NCBI GenBank assembly: GCA_018830745.1
Contig: JAHJRU010000096.1
Location: 1-5,362, forward strand
Origin: Chloroflexota bacterium
GTDB taxonomy: Bacteria > Chloroflexota > Dehalococcoidia > Dehalococcoidales > JAHJRU01
DNA length: 5,362 nucleotides
Direction of reading: 5' to 3'
Part shown: one piece after another, positions 5,323 to 5,362 of the stretch
Numbering within the stretch: the stretch's first letter is position 1
Layout of the letters: every line of letters begins with the position of its first letter
Notes under the pieces: generated by a model
What the model was told of the DNA's origin: nothing
Database searches by the model: none
What the model saw: the letters and a program-made list of their open reading frames with translations, nothing else
Made by a program: the position numbers and the translations under genes

Positions 5323-5362
5323 ATGGAGCGCACTCATTTAGGTCAAGGACTTTACTCTCCCA
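5323..5362 (+). CDS. Start of an unidentified protein gene, 3' end outside window
   Basis: GGAGG (5310-5314) stands 8 nt before the ATG at 5323. The frame stays open to the right edge and reads MERTHLGQGLYSP (13 residues). The LGQGLYSP stretch vaguely recalls the N-terminus of bacterial proteins with a MerR-like or DUF433-type helix-turn-helix, where a GxYT/SPxEAA segment begins the recognition domain. Thirteen residues cannot establish that. The gene appears to be a separate unit, since 248 nt and a terminator-like dyad separate it from nrpR. The SD and codon frame support a real start; the identity is open. Confidence 0.45.
   Translation, partial: MERTHLGQGLYSP

Overview
The window holds a compact plus-strand nitrogen-assimilation operon. 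In order it contains the 3' part of an Amt-family ammonium channel gene, a PII signal protein gene (glnB), a type I glutamine synthetase gene (glnA), a glutamine-dependent NAD+ synthetase gene (nadE), and an NrpR-type regulator gene with one winged helix and one NrpR regulatory domain. The genes are tightly packed: amt and glnB overlap by ATGA, the glnB-glnA and glnA-nadE gaps are about 43 and 36 nt, and nadE and nrpR are 5 nt apart. This spacing points to a single transcript whose main promoter lies upstream of the window.

Taxonomy is inferred from gene content and protein style, not from a search. The moderate-GC bacterial SD-led genes, the GSI-alpha glutamine synthetase with some archaeal-like features, the PII protein, and the archaeal-type repressor NrpR in place of NtrC, GlnR or TnrA together suggest an anaerobic Chloroflexota such as the Dehalococcoidia (Dehalococcoides/Dehalogenimonas relatives). 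That assignment is plausible but unproven.

The genes form a coherent circuit. Amt admits ammonium and PII can plug the channel and sense 2-oxoglutarate and ATP/ADP. GlnA converts ammonium to glutamine. NadE uses glutamine as the nitrogen donor for NAD+. NrpR, known in methanogens as a 2-oxoglutarate-responsive repressor of nitrogen genes, would plausibly control the operon itself.

Downstream of nrpR (5075-5322) is an AT-rich non-coding stretch dense in hairpins. It contains a bulged hairpin, a stem-loop whose T-rich flank points to termination on the minus strand, a perfect 9-bp hairpin with a CCC loop, and a dyad with GGGG-TTTTT after it that looks like a plus-strand terminator. The same dyad surrounds a perfect minus-strand extended -10 sequence, so a short antisense-direction RNA of about 125 nt between these signals is possible. 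At the far right edge a new plus-strand gene appears to start (SD plus ATG at 5323) and runs out of the window.
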